This document shows positions 61,124-64,000 of a stretch of DNA of 64,000 bases, in pieces. The notes below the pieces were generated by a model. That model did not search any database. It had not been told where the DNA came from and saw only the letters and a program-made list of their open reading frames with translations. Made by a program: the position numbers and the translations under genes. Within the stretch, counting starts at the first letter, position 1, and every line of letters begins with the position of its first letter. This DNA is from Haliea sp963974125 (lineage in GTDB: Bacteria; Pseudomonadota; Gammaproteobacteria; Pseudomonadales; Halieaceae): contig CAXBCH010000025.1 in the NCBI GenBank assembly GCA_963974125.1, positions 1-64,000 of the forward strand, written 5' to 3'.

Positions 61124-62089
61124 TCATAGCCAATGTGCCATTGGCATACCCGCTACCGGAGACCGCAGCACCTGCACTGAATCATTGCCCAGTCCACCCA
61201 AATACAGCGTCTTGAGATCCGGACCGCCGAAAGCCAAGCTGGACAGGTTGGAAACAGAGGCCCCACGGCTTCGCGCGATCTGATCCCAGGTCAGGCTCCC
61301 CTCGGCATGGGCCGAGGCCACTGCGTCAAGTACACTGCGGTCGATGTCCTCAAACAATACAGTCCAGGTTAGATCGGGTGCGACCCGGATCAGGCGGTTG
61401 GATATGACACAGATGATCCACAGCGCTCCCTCGGCATCAAAGGCCATGCCATCGGGAAAAGTATCTCCCGGGAAATTGAGTCGGTAAGGATTGGTCAACA
61501 TGCCATCTGGCCCCACATCGTAGCGGGTGGTACGGCAAGCAAAGGTTTCATTGACGAAAATGTGTTTGCGGTCCGGTGAGACCCGCAGCTCATTGGTCCA
61601 GTTCAGCCCGTCTGCCGCCACGGTAACCTTGCCATCCTGCACCAGCAAAATCTGACCGGTGCTCTCTGCAGCGGTGAAGTGCTTATGATTGCGTGACGTC
61701 GAACTGATCGTGATCCAGACCCGGTCGCCGTCTATCAACACAAAATTAGTGGCAGGAATCGGGTGGCCATCAATCTCTGTCGCAAAGGGATGGGCCTCTC
61801 CACGCGGGCCAACCCGCCAGACACCGCCCGTCCTGCTCAGATTGGCGAACAAAAACTCGCCATCTGCCGTCAGCGCGATGCCATTGGGCCGGAACCCCTG
61901 CCCGATCAGGTCTGCCTCGACAGCAGGGCCGGTAATCCCATCGGGTGCAATCCGCGCGATACCCAATGTCCAGTCGCCGGTATACAGCGATCCGTCTCGC
62001 GCTGCCAGAACACATTCCGGCCGATTCAGGCTGGTACCAATCTGCGTGAGATCCGTCGGCAGGAAGGGTGCTATGTTGGTCAGCATCAT
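61124..62089 (-). CDS. SMP-30/gluconolactonase family protein
   Basis: A 321-residue six-bladed propeller of the SMP-30/LRE family: RPECVLAARDGSLYTGDWTLG, RPNGIALTADGEFLFANL, LNWTNELRVSPDRKHIFVNE and FPDGMAFDAEGALWIICVI. Metal-dependent members hydrolyse lactones. Next to a Baeyer-Villiger-type monooxygenase it may open the lactone produced. ATG 62089 has normal spacing to the SDR gene upstream. Confidence 0.86.
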   Translation of the reverse strand: MMLTNIAPFLPTDLTQIGTSLNRPECVLAARDGSLYTGDWTLGIARIAPDGITGPAVEADLIGQGFRPNGIALTADGEFLFANLSRTGGVWRVGPRGEAHPFATEIDGHPIPATNFVLIDGDRVWITISSTSRNHKHFTAAESTGQILLVQDGKVTVAADGLNWTNELRVSPDRKHIFVNETFACRTTRYDVGPDGMLTNPYRLNFPGDTFPDGMAFDAEGALWIICVISNRLIRVAPDLTWTVLFEDIDRSVLDAVASAHAEGSLTWDQIARSRGASVSNLSSLAFGGPDLKTLYLGGLGNDSVQVLRSPVAGMPMAHWL

Positions 62090-62113
62090 GGGGCTCCTGG
62101 CGCCTTCAAAGGC

Positions 62114-62857
62114 TCACAGCGCCAGATACCCGCCGTCGACAGGAATCGTGACCCCCGTAACATAAGATGACATGTCGGAGGCAAGGAACACTGCGGGACC
62201 GGCAATCTCAGCAGTCTCGCCAACACGACCCAGAGGTACGCGCTGAAGAAACTTTTCACCGGCTGCACCGGTTACCGTCATCAGGTCGCTCTTCATCCGC
62301 CCCGGCGCCAGTGCGTTGGCCCGGCCGCCTGTCGGCCCAAGCGTGCGGGCGAAGTACTGAACCAGCGAAAGCACCCCCGCCTTCGTCACACCATAGGCCG
62401 CGCTGGATCTCGGGGCGGTGAACCCGGCAATCGATGAAACGAAGATAACGCTCGCACCCGCGTGTTGAAGTGCGGGCAACAAGGCAACCGTGATATCCCA
62501 CTGTCCGGTGAGGTTCACCTTGATGACCTGATCCCATTTCTCCATCTGATCGGGGTCGCTCGGCCGGATGCGAGGCGCGATGCCCGCGTTGTTGACCAGC
62601 ACGTCAATCTTGCCATATTGCTCCAGGAGGCGACCACCAAACGCTGTGACCGCATCGCGGTCGCCGATGTCGAGAGTCTCGGCAGAGGCTGAACCACCAG
62701 AGACCTTGATCTGCGCAACCATTTCAGCGGCCGCTTCGCTGTTTCTGTCAACCACCAGAACATGCGCTCCTTCAGCTGCCAATGCACTGACGATAGCAGA
62801 ACCCAAGCCGCGCCCACCTCCGGTGACCACTGCCGTCTTGCCAGAAAGTCGTGTCAT
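62114..62857 (-). CDS. Short-chain dehydrogenase/reductase
   Basis: A 247-residue SDR with VVTGGGRGLGSAIVSALAAEG, DVLVNNAGIAPRI and the catalytic SSIAGFTAPRSSAAYGVTKAG (Ser, Tyr, Lys). VVDRNSEAAAEM favours NAD. It probably interconverts a secondary alcohol and ketone in the pathway. It lies 24 bases upstream of the SMP-30 gene. Confidence 0.9.
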   Translation of the reverse strand: MTRLSGKTAVVTGGGRGLGSAIVSALAAEGAHVLVVDRNSEAAAEMVAQIKVSGGSASAETLDIGDRDAVTAFGGRLLEQYGKIDVLVNNAGIAPRIRPSDPDQMEKWDQVIKVNLTGQWDITVALLPALQHAGASVIFVSSIAGFTAPRSSAAYGVTKAGVLSLVQYFARTLGPTGGRANALAPGRMKSDLMTVTGAAGEKFLQRVPLGRVGETAEIAGPAVFLASDMSSYVTGVTIPVDGGYLAL

Positions 62858-62986
62858 TTGTGTCTCGCTCCTTCGAACTTTAATCGCTTAAGCGCAAAGC
62901 GCGACGTCCCGATGAACTTCGCGCAACGCCAGGTGTTGTTTGTTGCATTCCCGCTGTCGCCGCCATGAAAGCCATCACCCGCACGC

Positions 62987-64000
62987 TCACGACATGATGA
63001 ACCCTCTATAGCCGCTCTCGCGAACGTCATCACAGTACTCGCGAAACCTGGGATTACCGCCGACAAACAACAGCACTTCGCGTTTATCGCGACCCTCGAT
63101 ATTTTTATTGATCCCGGTGAACCATGAGTTGGTTTGCCCCAGCAGCAGCTTGCCCTGTAGCTTGGCGCAATACTCCGAATAACTTTCGGCTGCAGCGACT
63201 TCCGGTTCGATACGTTGGACGCCGGATTTCTTCGCATGGACCATCAAGTCGCTCAGCCAGTCAATGGCAAGGGCGGAACAGCGTGGGATATTGCAGAAAG
63301 TGGCGCCACTCTGAGGACCAACCAACATAAAGAAGTTGGGGAACCCGGGGCACTGCATCCCCATGTAGGTTTTCACCCCCTTGTCCCACTCGTCCTTCAG
63401 CGTCACGCCGTCCACGCCTCGAATGTCGATGTGATTCCACGATCCCTTGACTGCATCGAAACCTGTAGCGTAGATAATGACGTCAAATTCGTGCAGGGCG
63501 TCCGTCGTCTGAATACCGACGGGCGTGATCCTGCTGATCGGCGTTGCATTCAGATCAACAACCGAAACATTATCCTGGTTATAGACCTCGTAATATTTGG
63601 TCTCAAGCGGCACCCGCTTCATCCCGAAACCATGGTCCTTGGGTATGAGCAGTTCAGCGATTCGGGGATCCCTGACCCGCTCACGGATTTTTTGTGCGAC
63701 GAAATCTGACACGTATTTGTTTGCATCAGCGTCTGACAGAACATCCTGAAACGCGCCCAGCCACAGCGAAAAGCCCGGGCCCCTGTAGAGCTCCTCCAGC
63801 TTGGCATCGCGCTCCTCCTTCGGCACATCGAACAGGTTTTTCAGAATGAACTCGTGTGGAAACCCCGCAAGAGATGCATCGCACTTGGCGGTAAACTCAT
63901 TGTAGTGCGACTTGATATAGTCCATCCGTTCCTGCGTCATGGGCCCATTCCCCAAGGGCGTACACCAGTTCGGGGAGCGCAGGAAGACCGTCAACTGCTT
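62987..64000 (-). CDS. Baeyer-Villiger-type flavin monooxygenase, C-terminal part
   Basis: The window ends inside this gene. About 336 residues of a flavin-containing monooxygenase are visible: FLRSPNWCTPLGNGPM, LLIPKDHGFGMKRVPLETKYY, FDVIIYATGFDAVKGSW, GPQSGATFCNIPRCSALAID and the end REYCDDVRESGYRGFIMS. The ATGFD element and layout fit phenylacetone/cyclohexanone monooxygenase-like BVMOs. FAD- and NADPH-binding N-terminal motifs lie beyond 64000. It would insert oxygen into a cyclic ketone to give a lactone. Confidence 0.88.
   Translation of the reverse strand, partial: KQLTVFLRSPNWCTPLGNGPMTQERMDYIKSHYNEFTAKCDASLAGFPHEFILKNLFDVPKEERDAKLEELYRGPGFSLWLGAFQDVLSDADANKYVSDFVAQKIRERVRDPRIAELLIPKDHGFGMKRVPLETKYYEVYNQDNVSVVDLNATPISRITPVGIQTTDALHEFDVIIYATGFDAVKGSWNHIDIRGVDGVTLKDEWDKGVKTYMGMQCPGFPNFFMLVGPQSGATFCNIPRCSALAIDWLSDLMVHAKKSGVQRIEPEVAAAESYSEYCAKLQGKLLLGQTNSWFTGINKNIEGRDKREVLLFVGGNPRFREYCDDVRESGYRGFIMS

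Noticed and set aside
62926..62950. A fifth TetR-type operator near the second SDR gene
   Set aside because: Only a half-site (TGTTTGTT-like) is present and the palindrome is not formed.

Overview
The window is chromosomal DNA of a GC-rich Gram-negative bacterium. A close YbiT-type ABC-F ATPase, a Fur-box-like site, a TonB-dependent receptor, a UrcA-family protein and a bufferin-like precursor point to a marine or soil gammaproteobacterium. The Halieaceae/Cellvibrionales neighbourhood is my best guess, but this is inference because there is no rRNA or other phylogenetic marker. I saw no tRNA, rRNA or CRISPR array.

1-12.5 kb: a decayed catalase-like gene, an ADP-ribosylglycohydrolase, then a plus-strand run of an ATP-grasp enzyme, a 668-residue protein of unknown function, a membrane di-iron hydroxylase and an ABC-F ATPase. 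Facing it is a minus-strand run of two small conserved-looking proteins, a large 2OG-Fe(II) oxygenase and a SEC-C protein, headed by a Fur-box-like site. 12.5-26 kb: a secreted vWA protein, an MDR oxidoreductase, an MscS channel broken at a T9 run, a small sugar/glycosyl-transfer group (FAD oxidoreductase, FdtA-like cupin, GT2), a ferritin-like protein, a 2-oxoacid:ferredoxin oxidoreductase (KorAB-like), a crotonase, a UrcA protein and an LLM-family oxidoreductase.

26-30 kb: a redox-stress cluster. An ECF sigma factor with a degenerate N-terminal zinc ribbon overlaps an anti-sigma factor fused to an AhpD domain. Upstream lie a DoxX protein and a bufferin-like precursor with EGKCGEGKCG repeats but no MNIO maturase. 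Divergent to them are an AhpD remnant and a peroxiredoxin-like protein. Two of the promoters share TGTAACAAA-N12-G(A/C)ATCAA, which suggests one ECF regulon.

31.2-38.6 kb: a genomic island built of toxin-antitoxin modules and their debris: three copies of a NadS-like antitoxin in different decay states, VapBC, HicB with a truncated HicA, a ParE/RelE pair and an AbiE system. A tyrosine integrase, an integrase fragment, a 47-bp tandem repeat and a tRNA-Ser-like att core go with it.

39.3-42 kb: a TetR regulator, orphan NorE/COX3-like and COX4-like membrane proteins and an unknown membrane protein.

42.4-64 kb: a catabolic gene cluster. It holds an acyl-CoA dehydrogenase, two acyl-CoA ligases, two thiolase-fold proteins (one without the catalytic Cys, paired with DUF35 and MaoC proteins as in steroid side-chain aldolases), CaiB-type CoA transferase, crotonases, cytochrome P450 with two ferredoxins and an FprA-type reductase, a 6-oxocamphor-hydrolase-like beta-diketone hydrolase, SDRs, an SMP-30-type lactonase, a partial Baeyer-Villiger-type monooxygenase, a TonB receptor and a TetR regulator. 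A near-palindrome, ACAAATG(T/A/C)TTGT, recurs in four of its intergenic regions. The set suggests uptake and oxidative ring cleavage of a cyclic, perhaps bicyclic terpenoid or steroid-like, substrate followed by CoA-dependent chain shortening.
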